DNA of 64,000 bases from Paenibacillus sp. 1781tsa1 (GTDB lineage Bacteria; Bacillota; Bacilli; Paenibacillales; Paenibacillaceae): positions 5,518,001 through 5,582,000 of the forward strand of contig NZ_JAMYWY010000001.1 of NCBI RefSeq assembly GCF_024159265.1, written 5' to 3'. A program made the translations under genes and the position numbers. This document shows, one piece after another, positions 1 to 9,199 of the stretch. A model generated the notes under the pieces. The model saw nothing but the letters and a program-made list of their open reading frames with translations. It had not been told where the DNA came from and did not search any database. Each line of letters starts with the position of its first letter. Positions within the stretch are counted from its first letter, which is position 1.

Positions 1-360
1 TTGCAATTCGCCCAATCCACGTATCAGCTTCTTTGCATACGTTTTTTCAGGCTTTAATACGGATACCAGGTAGTCAATGGCCAGCTGTGGGTCAACGGTA
101 TCCCCACAAGTGTAACAATCAATCGCTGCAAAACCTCTCTCAGGATACGTATGAATGGAGAGATGGCTCTCAGACAATAGTACAAGTACGGTCGCTCCCT
201 GTGGGTCAAACTGCTTGGACTGTACGGACATTACTGTCGCACCACATGCCTCCGCTGCTTCAACCATTTGGGCTTGCAAGTACTCCGCATTGTTCAGTAG
301 ATTAAAGTCGACACCCCAAGTATCAACAGCAACGTGTCTTCCGAAAGTTGAATATTCCAC
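1..360 (-). CDS. speD: S-adenosylmethionine decarboxylase proenzyme, 3' end cut by window edge
   Basis: SpeD makes decarboxylated SAM, the aminopropyl donor for spermidine synthesis. The first 120 residues are visible; Bacillus SpeD is about 126, so only the last few codons lie outside. The self-cleavage site is clear: SESHLSIHTYPERG at residues 63-76, with the Ser that becomes the pyruvoyl group at 65, His70, and the catalytic Cys in DCYTCGD at about 85. I chose the GTG at 360 because AGGAAGGGGG lies about 9 bases upstream and the protein then begins MEYSTFGRHVAVDTWG, as in the family. It is separated from the next gene by 335 bp, so it is probably transcribed alone. Family identity is very likely. 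Confidence 0.93.
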   Translation of the reverse strand, partial: MEYSTFGRHVAVDTWGVDFNLLNNAEYLQAQMVEAAEACGATVMSVQSKQFDPQGATVLVLLSESHLSIHTYPERGFAAIDCYTCGDTVDPQLAIDYLVSVLKPEKTYAKKLIRGLGELQ

Positions 361-695
361 CCTTCGGTTCCCCCTTCCTAGGAATAAAATGTTTGAAAAA
401 TTTCATCCGCTAGGACCTACGTCATTCACTTCCCGAGGGAAAAATCTCTCGCAACATATAATGTCCTGAGTGAATCCTGGTTCCTATATTGTTTTCAACG
501 AGATTAAAAATAACATTGAATTAGAGTGAAATCAACCCTTTTCCAGAAGATTGTAAAATAAATATTTTCAGTTCGGCATAATCGATCTCACATCAAAAAA
601 TCCCCCTGAAACCTCCGCATTGGCAAGTACCACTGCCCGGAAGAAACAAGGGAATCCATTACATTCTTATACGTGTATAAGCATACACTTTCAGG
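361..695 (-). promoter_or_regulatory. speD upstream region with a possible structured leader
   Basis: No gene is visible in this 335-bp gap. A 7-base inverted repeat, ATTCACT at about 424-430 and AGTGAAT at about 469-475, encloses roughly 40 bases that hold a smaller CCCGAGGG motif. In the speD transcript this would form a long-range leader stem. No convincing -35/-10 pair was found. The structure could be chance. Confidence 0.3.
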
Positions 696-1283
696 TCAAT
701 AAGCTTCAAGCTCAAACAACCGTTTTTGATTACGAACAAGAGTCTCATCAATCTGATGAAGCTGATCAGCAGTCGCATCTTTTCTAGTGTCCAGCAGTGA
801 ATCAATCTCGGCATACACACGGTTGATTTCGCGTTCTACATCTCTGGCCAGGAACAGATGTTGCAATTCGAGCAACGTATTTTTGTATTCATAGATCACT
901 CGGGTGTTCTCCCCGGTTTTCTCCACAATTTTACGGACAGTGCCTTGAGCGTAAACATACGTCATGGTGAACCCTTTATAGATTCGATGAACGACCCCGT
1001 CACCCTTAAAAGTCATAAAGAGCTTCCGGACAACGTTGGTTAGATGCAGATTCACCAGGCGGCAAGATAACTCACAGATATAAAATCCTTCTATGCGGTC
1101 AAAAGGGAAATGAACCTCTTCTCCACTTACATCCCCCAGCACAACCTCCTGACATCCATTATCCAACACCTTAACCCGATGATGGAGTCGGCCGTCTTCT
1201 GTCATGCGCAAAAACTGATGCATCTGGGGTTCCGACAATTTCATAGTGGCCTTAACATACTCTGTGGCTAACCGCTGAGCCAT
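696..1283 (-). CDS. conserved hypothetical protein, Paenibacillus type
   Basis: This is a 195-residue soluble protein with no signal peptide or membrane segment. I chose the ATG at 1283 (MAQRLATEYVK) because GGGGAG sits just upstream; an upstream in-frame start would add 38 residues that do not look like protein. The C-terminal third (about 130-195) is charged and helical. From memory, relatives in Paenibacillus genomes are sometimes labelled 'non-ribosomal peptide synthetase module', but I see no adenylation, condensation or carrier motif, so that name is unsupported. A TATAAT-like -10 box at 1406-1411 and a CCGGC/GCCGG hairpin in the leader precede it. Function unknown. Confidence 0.75.
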   Translation of the reverse strand: MAQRLATEYVKATMKLSEPQMHQFLRMTEDGRLHHRVKVLDNGCQEVVLGDVSGEEVHFPFDRIEGFYICELSCRLVNLHLTNVVRKLFMTFKGDGVVHRIYKGFTMTYVYAQGTVRKIVEKTGENTRVIYEYKNTLLELQHLFLARDVEREINRVYAEIDSLLDTRKDATADQLHQIDETLVRNQKRLFELEAY

Positions 1284-1551
1284 ACAAATCTCCCCAATTC
1301 TTTCCCGATTGTTTTGCCTTCCTGCACATGTAGCAGTCATCTCAAAATTCTTCAGGCCGGCAAAGCCGGTATTTTTGGTACTGTTGGCAACATGCACCTA
1401 TGCTCATTATACACTACCCTAACGCTATTTTTCTCCAGACCCAGATGATGAATTCTCACGAAATCCCATAAATAACCGGATTGATCTTGATCTCATCAAA
1501 AATTCACTTAGCATGCTCACTTTCCTGCACTAAAACAGTATACTATCTCGG

Positions 1552-2208
1552 TTATCCGTTAATTTCGTTGTTTTCTTCCTCTTCAGAAGCACCCTCTGCA
1601 TCCAGCACTGGTGCATACTTATCGATGCGAGCATGACGGGTAATGATATCCCATAATTCTTCTTTCCCCAATCCCTCTTCGGATGAAAACGGCACAAATA
1701 GATCCCCTGAACGTAGACCCAGCGATTCCTTAATGACTTTGATATGCTTGGCTCTGCGTGTTTTTGGAATCTTGTCCATCTTGGTTGCTACGACAACCAA
1801 AGGCAATCCATTGTGACGAAGCCACTCATTCATCATCTTGTCTTCCTTGGATGGCTCATGTCTCATATCCACCATCTGCATAACCAGTTTCAATTCCTCA
1901 CGTCCGAGCAAGTATTTCTCCATCATTTTACCCCAGGCAAAGCGTTGCTCTTTGGAAACTTTAGCATAACCATATCCCGGGAAATCGACGAAGTAGAGAT
2001 CCTGATTAATTTTATAATAGTTGAGTTGCTGTGTTTTACCTGGTGTTGCACTCGTCCGAGCCAAATTTTTACGATTGATCAAACGGTTGATCAGGGAAGA
2101 TTTCCCCACATTGGAGCGTCCCGCCAAAGCAATCTCTGGCAGACCGTCCTCGGGGTATTGTTCAGGCCGAACGGCACTGATAATAAATTCAGATTGATTT
2201 ACTTTCAT
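1552..2208 (-). CDS. ysxC: ribosome biogenesis GTPase YsxC/EngB
   Basis: A 218-residue TrmE-Era-EngA-EngB superfamily GTPase needed for late assembly of the 50S ribosomal subunit. GTPase motifs are intact: G1 GRSNVGKSS at 30-38, a Thr in TSATPGKT as G2, G3 DFPGYG at 75-80 and G4 TKMDK at 142-146. The C-terminus is a short acidic tail, longer than in Bacillus. GAGAGGA precedes the ATG. The position directly after lonA is the conserved lonB-lonA-ysxC order. A terminator stands between lonA and this gene, so ysxC is probably also transcribed from its own promoter or by readthrough. Confidence 0.95.
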   Translation of the reverse strand: MKVNQSEFIISAVRPEQYPEDGLPEIALAGRSNVGKSSLINRLINRKNLARTSATPGKTQQLNYYKINQDLYFVDFPGYGYAKVSKEQRFAWGKMMEKYLLGREELKLVMQMVDMRHEPSKEDKMMNEWLRHNGLPLVVVATKMDKIPKTRRAKHIKVIKESLGLRSGDLFVPFSSEEGLGKEELWDIITRHARIDKYAPVLDAEGASEEEENNEING

Positions 2209-2287
2209 ATTGTATCTTTCCTCTCTTGAACGCCTTTACTATGCATAACCCACTGATGGTATTATGCCATGGATTGTTCTATCATAC

Positions 2288-2331
2288 CAAAAAAACCGTT
2301 CCAGCGGATGCCGAAGCCTCCGCAGAACGGT
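2288..2331 (-). terminator. terminator after lonA
   Basis: On the minus strand, ACCGTTC and GGAACGGT form a stem extended by GCGG/CCGC pairs around a GGCTTCGGC loop, followed directly by seven Ts. It lies between the lonA stop and ysxC. Confidence 0.85.
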
Positions 2332-2364
2332 CTACTCTTCATACGAACCTTTCGGATACGTGGA

Positions 2365-4704
2365 TTACAGGTGAATTCCTGCCTGCTCAACAAGCGCATG
2401 CTGCAATACCTGATCCATATGGGCTACAGGGACAAATTCCACATCTTCCTTGATGCTGTCTGGAATGTCACGCAGGTCCCGTTCATTATCCTTAGGCAAT
2501 AATATTTTTTTGTAGCCGGCACGATGGGCTGCCAGTGATTTTTCTTTCAAACCACCAATCGGCAACACACGTCCACGAAGCGTTATTTCGCCAGTCATGG
2601 CGATATCCTTAGACACATGTTTGTTCGTCAGGGCTGAGATTAACGCTGTTGCCATCGTAATCCCGGCAGATGGACCATCCTTCGGAATCGCTCCTTCCGG
2701 AACGTGAATATGAATATCGTTCTTCTCATGGAAATCAGGCGAGATACCAAGCTGCGTAGCTTTGGAACGGGTGTAACTGAATGCGGCTTGTGCCGATTCC
2801 TTCATGACATCCCCCAGTTTACCCGTAAGAGTCAATTTACCTGTTCCAGGCACAACAGTCACTTCAATAACAAGGGTATCTCCGCCCACTTCAGTCCACG
2901 CCAGACCCGTTACGGTACCAATCTGATCTTCCAGTTCGGCCATGCCATAACGGAACTTGCCAGGTCCAAGGTAGTTTTTGATCTCATCTGATGTGATGTT
3001 AATCTGACCTTCCACACCAGATACGATATTCTTGGCAGCTTTCCGGCACAACGAAGCCATTTGCTGTTCCAGATTCCGCACACCGGACTCCCGTGTATAT
3101 TCACGAATTACACGCAACAACGCGTCATCCGGGATTTCCAATTGCTCTTCTTCCAGTCCATGGTCCTGCTTCTGTTTGGGCAGCAAATAGTTTTTCGCAA
3201 TTTGCAGCTTCTCCAGCTCCGTGTAACCAGGGATGTTGAGCATTTCCATCCGATCCAGCAAAGGACGCGGAATGTTGTGTACCGTGTTGGCAGTTGTTAT
3301 AAACATAACGTTGGATAAGTCAAACGGCAATTCTACAAAGTGATCACTAAACGTATTGTTCTGTTCCGGATCAAGGACTTCAAGTAACGCTGCGGAAGGG
3401 TCTCCGCGGAAATCTGAAGCCATCTTATCAATCTCGTCCAGCAGGAATACCGGATTGAGTGAACCCGCCGTTTTCATCCCCTGGATGATACGTCCAGGCA
3501 TGGCGCCTACATAGGTACGTCGGTGACCACGAATCTCGGCTTCATCACGCACGCCGCCGAGAGATATTCTTACAAACTCCCGCCCCAGCGATCTGGCGAT
3601 CGAACGGGCAAGTGATGTTTTACCGACCCCTGGAGGTCCAACCAGACAGAGAATCGGCCCTTTGAGCTTCTTGACAAGCTTCTGGACCGCCAGATATTCA
3701 AGCACACGTTCTTTCGGCTTTTCCAATCCGTAATGATCTGCATTGAGCACATCCTCGGCTTTTTGGATATCCAGATCATCTGCTGTCATCTGGCTCCAAG
3801 GAAGGCCGAGCAGCCAATCCACGTAGTTGCGAATGACTCCGCCCTCGGCTGAACTTGCAGGCATCTTCTCCAGTCGATCAATTTCTTTCTCAACCTTTTC
3901 TTTCACCTTGTCCGGCAAGCCGAGTTCTTCCATCTGAGTGCGAAGTTCCTCGACCTCACCCGCACGGCCTTCTTTTTCACCCAGTTCTTTCTGGATCGCT
4001 TTCATTTGCTCGCGCAAATAATATTCCTTTTGCGTTTTCTCCATCTGTTTCTTCACACGTTGGCTGATTTTGCGTTCAAGCTCCAGCACTTCGCGCTCAT
4101 TGTTCAGGATATCCAGCAATTTCTCCAGACGTTCCCGAACGTCGATGGTCTCCAGAATTTCCTGTTTATCCTTGATTTTCAAGGACAGGTGACTCGTGAT
4201 GACATCGGCCAGACGCCCTGGTTCTTCGATGTCAGACACTGCTGCGAGTGTCTCTGGTGTCACTTTTTTGGACAGATTAATATAATTCTCGAACTGGTTC
4301 AGAACGGTACGCATCAAGGCATCCGTCTCCGGATGGGTATTCTCCTCTTCAGGCAGCTCTTTTGCCAGCACTTCATAATATTCCTCGTTGTCCGTATATT
4401 CAATAATTTCAGCCCGTTCCAAGCCTTCTACGAGTACACGAATCGTACCGTTCGGAAGCTTCAGCATCTGTCTGACCTTGGCCACGGTTCCGATTCTGAA
4501 AATGTCCTCTTGTGTTGGTTCTTCAATATTTACTTCGGCTTGGGAACATAGGAGAATCAAATGTTCTTCTACCATCGCTTTTTCTAAAGCCTTGACCGAT
4601 TTCTCCCGGCCCACATCGAGATGCAGTACCATACTCGGGTAGACGAGAAGTCCTCTTAAAGGCAGTAAAGGAAAACGACGACCTTTCGCTTTGCTCGGTC
4701 CCAT
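2365..4704 (-). CDS. lonA: ATP-dependent endopeptidase La (LonA)
   Basis: This is the cytoplasmic AAA+ serine protease that degrades misfolded and regulatory proteins. I start it at the ATG at 4704 (MGPSKAKGRRFPLLPLRG), which has GGAGGTG at good spacing and matches Bacillus LonA; the upstream ATG at 4746 would add 14 residues with no clear Shine-Dalgarno. The 779 residues hold the LON substrate-binding domain (first about 200), a coiled-coil segment, the AAA+ module with Walker A GPPGVGKTS and Walker B FLLDEIDK, and the C-terminal protease domain with the catalytic Ser in KDGPSAG and its paired Lys further on. The gene is downstream of lonB, separated by 87 bp. Confidence 0.96.
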   Translation of the reverse strand: MGPSKAKGRRFPLLPLRGLLVYPSMVLHLDVGREKSVKALEKAMVEEHLILLCSQAEVNIEEPTQEDIFRIGTVAKVRQMLKLPNGTIRVLVEGLERAEIIEYTDNEEYYEVLAKELPEEENTHPETDALMRTVLNQFENYINLSKKVTPETLAAVSDIEEPGRLADVITSHLSLKIKDKQEILETIDVRERLEKLLDILNNEREVLELERKISQRVKKQMEKTQKEYYLREQMKAIQKELGEKEGRAGEVEELRTQMEELGLPDKVKEKVEKEIDRLEKMPASSAEGGVIRNYVDWLLGLPWSQMTADDLDIQKAEDVLNADHYGLEKPKERVLEYLAVQKLVKKLKGPILCLVGPPGVGKTSLARSIARSLGREFVRISLGGVRDEAEIRGHRRTYVGAMPGRIIQGMKTAGSLNPVFLLDEIDKMASDFRGDPSAALLEVLDPEQNNTFSDHFVELPFDLSNVMFITTANTVHNIPRPLLDRMEMLNIPGYTELEKLQIAKNYLLPKQKQDHGLEEEQLEIPDDALLRVIREYTRESGVRNLEQQMASLCRKAAKNIVSGVEGQINITSDEIKNYLGPGKFRYGMAELEDQIGTVTGLAWTEVGGDTLVIEVTVVPGTGKLTLTGKLGDVMKESAQAAFSYTRSKATQLGISPDFHEKNDIHIHVPEGAIPKDGPSAGITMATALISALTNKHVSKDIAMTGEITLRGRVLPIGGLKEKSLAAHRAGYKKILLPKDNERDLRDIPDSIKEDVEFVPVAHMDQVLQHALVEQAGIHL

Positions 4705-4767
4705 CGCTTTCGCACCTCCAATGGCTCTCAGGTTGTAGTCATTCATTATTCTATCAAATGTTCACAT

Positions 4768-4804
4768 AAAAAACCAATTGAAGGGAAGCGTTTAGCAGCT
4801 TCCC
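4768..4804 (-). terminator. hairpin overlapping the lonB stop codon, possible attenuator
   Basis: GGGAAGC (4783-4789 on the plus strand) and GCTTCCC (4798-4804) pair around an 8-base loop that contains the lonB TAA. Six Ts follow on the minus strand, but only after 9 bases, so this is a weak terminator or an attenuator between lonB and lonA. Confidence 0.35.
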
Positions 4805-6549
4805 GAATCTGTAACCTGTCCTGGACGAGGCACGTCAGCACGCAAATAGGAAGCGGATGCCGGTGGAAAAATCTCCGGTGCAGGTGCAACTGTCTCCTCT
4901 GCAAGCTTCGTTTGTTCCATCTGTTGTGATTCCGGAACCCAAGCGAACACTTCACGGAATACGTCCTGTACCGTATCTACCGGGATAACGCGCAAGCCAT
5001 CCAGATTCTCAAAAATGGACTGCCAGTTCTCCGCGGGAATAATAACCGTCTTCGCTCCCGCCTGAAAAGCAGCCTCCACCTTGGCCAGCACGCCACCAAT
5101 TGGCTTAACCCGACCATGAATACTGATCTCGCCAGTCATCGCTGTCTCATGATCTACAGGGCGCCCCTGAATGGCTGATGTAATGGCAGTCGCCATGGCA
5201 ATCCCGGCTGATGGACCATCAATAGGCGTCCCACCTGGGAAATTCACGTGTAAATCGTAATCATTCGGACGAATACCCATGGCTTTTAATACGGTTAACA
5301 CATTTTCAACCGAGCCTTTAGCCATACTTTTTCGCCGGAGTGTACGCGAACCGCCTCCAATCTCTTCTTCATCCACAACGCCTGTAATGTTGATTCGGCC
5401 TTGATCTTTAAGAGCCGGAACAGCAGACACTTCGATTTCCAAAATGGTTCCCATATTGGGTCCGTATACCGCCAAGCCGTTAACAAACCCCACCTGTGGC
5501 TGTGAAGGGACCTTCCGGTCAGGCCGTGGCTGAATCTGGCTGCTACCAGCCACCCACTCTACATCGGACGCCTGAAGCGTCTCACGCTTCTCTGTCAGCG
5601 CAAGTCCAGCAGCCAGCTGAATGATATTGACCGCTTCACGTCCATTGGTTGCATATCGCTTGACCACATCAACGGCATCCGGACATGGACTGAATCCTAT
5701 TTTCTGAACAGCATCTTCTGCAATTCGTCCAATCTCTTCAGGCAACAAAGGACGGAAATAAACTTCCATGCAGCGCGAACGCAAGGCCGGTGGCAGTTCA
5801 TGAGGGGAACGTGTCGTTGCTCCAACAAGGCGGAAATCGGCCGGCAGGCCATTTTGAAAAATATCGTGGATATAAGCAGGAGTATGCGTGTCTTCCGAGT
5901 TATAGTACGCACTCTCCAAAAACACCTTGCGATCCTCCAACACTTTCAACAGCTTATTCATCTGAATCGAATGCAATTCACCAATTTCATCAATAAACAG
6001 CATTCCCCCATGCGCTTTCGTCACAGCCCCCGGTTTCGGTTGAGGAATACCTGCAACGCCCATGGCTCCTGCTCCCTGATATATCGGATCATGAACCGAA
6101 CCAATTAAGGGGTCCGCTATACCACGTTCATCAAAACGGGCTGTTGTTGCATCCAGCTCGGTAAATTTCGCGTCTGGTTTGAAAGGAGAAGATGGATTCT
6201 TCTTGGCCTCTTCCAGCACCACCCTTGCGGCAGCTGTCTTCCCGACCCCGGGAGGGCCATAAATGATAACATGTTGCGGATTCGCACTGCATAATGCAGC
6301 TTTAAGGGCACGAAGCCCGTCCTTTTGCCCAACAATATCATTAATGGTCGCGGGACGTGTCTTCTCCGACAGCGGCTTGGTGAGTGAAATCGAACGCAGC
6401 TTGCGCAGCTTCTCCAGTTCCTTGCGAGATTCACGCTCAACGGCACTGCGGTTTGTTTTCTGGCCACGCAGCAGGTTCCAGAAATACAAACCAATCACCA
6501 CTCCAAAAAATAACTGAATCAACATTATGAACATTCCGAAATCACCCAT
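4792..6549 (-). CDS. lonB: ATP-dependent protease LonB
   Basis: LonB is a membrane-anchored Lon relative which in Bacillus acts during sporulation under SigF. The 585-residue product begins with a hydrophobic segment (about 6-26, MFIMLIQLFFGVVIGLYFW), then an AAA+ module with Walker A YGPPGVGKTAAAR and Walker B LFIDEIGE, and ends with a Lon protease domain whose catalytic Ser is in PIDGPSAGIAMATA. There is no N-terminal LON domain, as expected for LonB. The tail ends in DSGSC beyond the protease domain. GGAGGATG lies upstream of the ATG. It follows ispG after a terminator, so it probably has its own promoter. Confidence 0.93.
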   Translation of the reverse strand: MGDFGMFIMLIQLFFGVVIGLYFWNLLRGQKTNRSAVERESRKELEKLRKLRSISLTKPLSEKTRPATINDIVGQKDGLRALKAALCSANPQHVIIYGPPGVGKTAAARVVLEEAKKNPSSPFKPDAKFTELDATTARFDERGIADPLIGSVHDPIYQGAGAMGVAGIPQPKPGAVTKAHGGMLFIDEIGELHSIQMNKLLKVLEDRKVFLESAYYNSEDTHTPAYIHDIFQNGLPADFRLVGATTRSPHELPPALRSRCMEVYFRPLLPEEIGRIAEDAVQKIGFSPCPDAVDVVKRYATNGREAVNIIQLAAGLALTEKRETLQASDVEWVAGSSQIQPRPDRKVPSQPQVGFVNGLAVYGPNMGTILEIEVSAVPALKDQGRINITGVVDEEEIGGGSRTLRRKSMAKGSVENVLTVLKAMGIRPNDYDLHVNFPGGTPIDGPSAGIAMATAITSAIQGRPVDHETAMTGEISIHGRVKPIGGVLAKVEAAFQAGAKTVIIPAENWQSIFENLDGLRVIPVDTVQDVFREVFAWVPESQQMEQTKLAEETVAPAPEIFPPASASYLRADVPRPGQVTDSGSC

Positions 6550-6660
6550 GTCTCAACATCCTCCTTCTGTCCCTATTCTCATATGAGATCATGCTAATAC
6601 TTGGTAGTATAGCCTTTTCAACGAGACGTAAACGGGCAATGCAGAATTTGTATACGAGAA

Positions 6661-6690
6661 TATAAAAAGCCCGCCATCGCTGGCGAGCTT
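6661..6690 (-). terminator. terminator after ispG
   Basis: GCTCGCCA and TGGCGGGC pair around GCGA, with one G-T pair, followed by a T-run on the minus strand. It is placed 25 bases beyond the ispG stop. Confidence 0.85.
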
Positions 6691-6714
6691 TTGTAGTAAC
6701 AAGATATGAATCAA

Positions 6715-7812
6715 TCAGTGCGAACGACCAGGAATAACACCTGTCTCTTCGTAGGCTTCGACGATTTTGTCGATCTCTTTTTTCAATTCCTCAACCATAA
6801 TTTCTTCAGGCACTTTACGGATCATCTTGCCGTGACGGAACAAGAGACCTTCTCCACGAGCACCGGCAATCCCGATATCCGCTTCTTTAGCCTCACCTGG
6901 ACCATTAACCGCACAACCCAACACCGATACTTTAATCGGCACCTTAAGTTTGGAGATATACTCTTCCACTTCGTTAGCAATGGAGAACAAGTCGATATCC
7001 AAACGTCCACATGTTGGGCAGGAGATCAAAGTAGCTGCATTCGTAATGAGTCCAAATGTTTTGAGCAGATCACGAGCGACTTTAATTTCTTCTACCGGGT
7101 CCGCACTCAGTGAGATCCGCATCGTAGAACCAATACCCATGGACAACAAGGCTCCCATACCTGCAGAGCTTTTGATCGTACCGGAGAACAGTGTACCTGC
7201 TTCGGTAATCCCCAGATGCAACGGATACGGAATAATTTGAGCTGCTTTAGTATAAGCCTCAATGGCCATCGGCACATCCGATGCTTTGAGAGACACGATG
7301 ATATCATGGAAATCAAGCTCTTCCAAAATACCAATGTGATACAATGCACTTTCTACCATAGCATCTGCCGTAGGATACCCATACTTCTCCAGAAGATGGT
7401 TTTCCAGAGAGCCTGCATTTACTCCGATCCGGATCGGAATACCGCGGTCTTTACAAGCCTTAACCACTTCTTCCACTTTAGCACGTTTACCGATGTTCCC
7501 TGGATTAATCCGTACTTTATCAATGCCGTTCTCAATCGCAAGTAAAGCCAGCTTATAGTTGAAATGAATGTCCGCTACGAGCGGGATATGAATGCGTTTC
7601 TTGATTTCCTTGATGGCTGCGGCAGCTTCCTCATTATTCACCGTAACACGTACAATTTGACAGCCCGCTTCTTCCAGTCGCAGAATCTCTGCAACCGTTG
7701 CCTCAACATCTGCCGTTTTGGTTGTACACATACTTTGGATAATGACTTCGTTACTGCCACCGATCGTTACGTTTCCCACTTTCACGGGACGTGTATCCTG
7801 TCTTAAATACAT
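6715..7812 (-). CDS. ispG: 4-hydroxy-3-methylbut-2-enyl diphosphate synthase (flavodoxin)
   Basis: IspG (GcpE) carries out the penultimate step of the MEP isoprenoid pathway using a [4Fe-4S] cluster. I start at the ATG at 7812 (MYLRQDTRPVKVG) because GGGGAG precedes it and the family begins here; the upstream ATG adds nine unsupported residues. The 365-residue product has a TIM-barrel N-terminal part (GGSNEVIIQSM, INPGNIGKR) and a C-terminal cluster domain with SCPTCGR and LGCAVNGPGEA, which supply the cluster cysteines. It lies between clpX and lonB on the same strand; this insertion splits the clpX-lonB pair seen in Bacillus. Confidence 0.95.
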   Translation of the reverse strand: MYLRQDTRPVKVGNVTIGGSNEVIIQSMCTTKTADVEATVAEILRLEEAGCQIVRVTVNNEEAAAAIKEIKKRIHIPLVADIHFNYKLALLAIENGIDKVRINPGNIGKRAKVEEVVKACKDRGIPIRIGVNAGSLENHLLEKYGYPTADAMVESALYHIGILEELDFHDIIVSLKASDVPMAIEAYTKAAQIIPYPLHLGITEAGTLFSGTIKSSAGMGALLSMGIGSTMRISLSADPVEEIKVARDLLKTFGLITNAATLISCPTCGRLDIDLFSIANEVEEYISKLKVPIKVSVLGCAVNGPGEAKEADIGIAGARGEGLLFRHGKMIRKVPEEIMVEELKKEIDKIVEAYEETGVIPGRSH

Positions 7813-7933
7813 GAGTGATTTCTCTCCCCACAACGTCAAAGCTCCACCCTGACAGAGACATGAATTCGCCTTCTGCCAAAGTGGAGAACTGACAAGTCTA
7901 TATTTCAGAGTTCAACGGGATTCCCGGCCACAT

Positions 7934-9187
7934 TTAGGCGCTTTCTTCCTGCTTATCGTCCTTTGATTGGCTTAGTTCAGGCACAACTCTTTTCTCAACA
8001 ACTTCTTCAGTAATGACACAGTTCGTAACATCTTCACGTGAAGGCACTTCATACATGATTTCAAGCATGATCCCTTCAATGATGGCACGTAATCCACGTG
8101 CACCTGTGTTACGTTTAATTGCTTCTTTTGCAATCGCGAGCAATGCAGCTGGTTCAAATACCAGATTCACATTATCCAGCTCAAGCAGTTTTTGGTACTG
8201 TTTGGTAAGCGCATTTTTTGGTTCGGACAGAATCCGTACCAACGTATCTTCATCCAGCGGCTCCAACGTGGAGATGACTGGCAGACGGCCTACAAACTCC
8301 GGAATCAGACCAAATTTCAGCAAATCTTCCGGCAATACCATACCCAGGTATTCACCTGGTTTCAGATCTTTTTGCTCAGAAACGGTATTGAAGCCAATGA
8401 CTTTTTTACCGATCCGGCGTTTGATCATTTGCTCCAGACCATCAAAGGCACCGCCGCAAATGAACAGGATGTTCGTTGTATCGATCTGAATGAATTCTTG
8501 ATGAGGGTGTTTACGACCACCTTGTGGTGGTACAGAAGCCACAGTTCCTTCAAGAATTTTCAAGAGAGCCTGTTGCACACCTTCACCCGATACATCACGA
8601 GTAATGGATGGGTTTTCGGATTTACGCGCTACTTTATCAATCTCATCGATATAAATAATGCCACGCTCTGCTTTTTCCACATCATAATCAGCAGCCTGGA
8701 TCAGTTTGAGCAAGATGTTCTCTACATCCTCACCCACATAACCTGCTTCTGTTAATGACGTAGCATCCGCAATAGCAAAAGGTACATTCAAAATTTTTGC
8801 CATCGTTTGTGCAAGCAACGTTTTACCCGAACCCGTAGGTCCTAACAGCAAAATGTTACTCTTCGACAATTCAACGTCTTCAATCTTGCTTTGTGTGTTA
8901 ATCCGTTTGTAGTGATTATACACTGCAACAGACAATGATTTTTTCGCTTGTTCCTGTCCAATAACATATTGATCCAGAATATTACGAATTTCTTTTGGTT
9001 TTGGAATATCTTTGAGGTCTATTTCTTCATCATGACCGAGTTCTTCCTCAACGATTTCGGTGCAAAGTTCGATACATTCATCACAAATGTACACGCCTGG
9101 TCCAGCGACCAGCTTGCGCACCTGCTCCTGAGATTTACCGCAAAAAGAGCATTTCAGTTGCCCTTTCTCATCGTTAAATTTAAACAT
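7934..9187 (-). CDS. clpX: ATP-dependent Clp protease ATP-binding subunit ClpX
   Basis: ClpX is the hexameric unfoldase that feeds substrates to ClpP. The 417 residues start with a C4 zinc-binding domain (CSFCGKSQ near 10-15 and CDECIELC near 35-42), followed by the AAA+ domain with Walker A GPTGSGKT, Walker B IIYIDEIDK, the pore loop GYVGED and the ClpP-docking IGF loop, seen as KKVIGFN. It starts 12 bp after the clpP stop, so clpP and clpX form an operon; GGGGTGG is the ribosome binding site. Confidence 0.97.
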   Translation of the reverse strand: MFKFNDEKGQLKCSFCGKSQEQVRKLVAGPGVYICDECIELCTEIVEEELGHDEEIDLKDIPKPKEIRNILDQYVIGQEQAKKSLSVAVYNHYKRINTQSKIEDVELSKSNILLLGPTGSGKTLLAQTMAKILNVPFAIADATSLTEAGYVGEDVENILLKLIQAADYDVEKAERGIIYIDEIDKVARKSENPSITRDVSGEGVQQALLKILEGTVASVPPQGGRKHPHQEFIQIDTTNILFICGGAFDGLEQMIKRRIGKKVIGFNTVSEQKDLKPGEYLGMVLPEDLLKFGLIPEFVGRLPVISTLEPLDEDTLVRILSEPKNALTKQYQKLLELDNVNLVFEPAALLAIAKEAIKRNTGARGLRAIIEGIMLEIMYEVPSREDVTNCVITEEVVEKRVVPELSQSKDDKQEESA

Positions 9188-9199
9188 GAAACCACCCCT

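Noticed and set aside
696..1283. Label 'non-ribosomal peptide synthetase module' for the hypothetical protein
   Set aside because: No adenylation, condensation or carrier-domain motif is visible in 195 residues.
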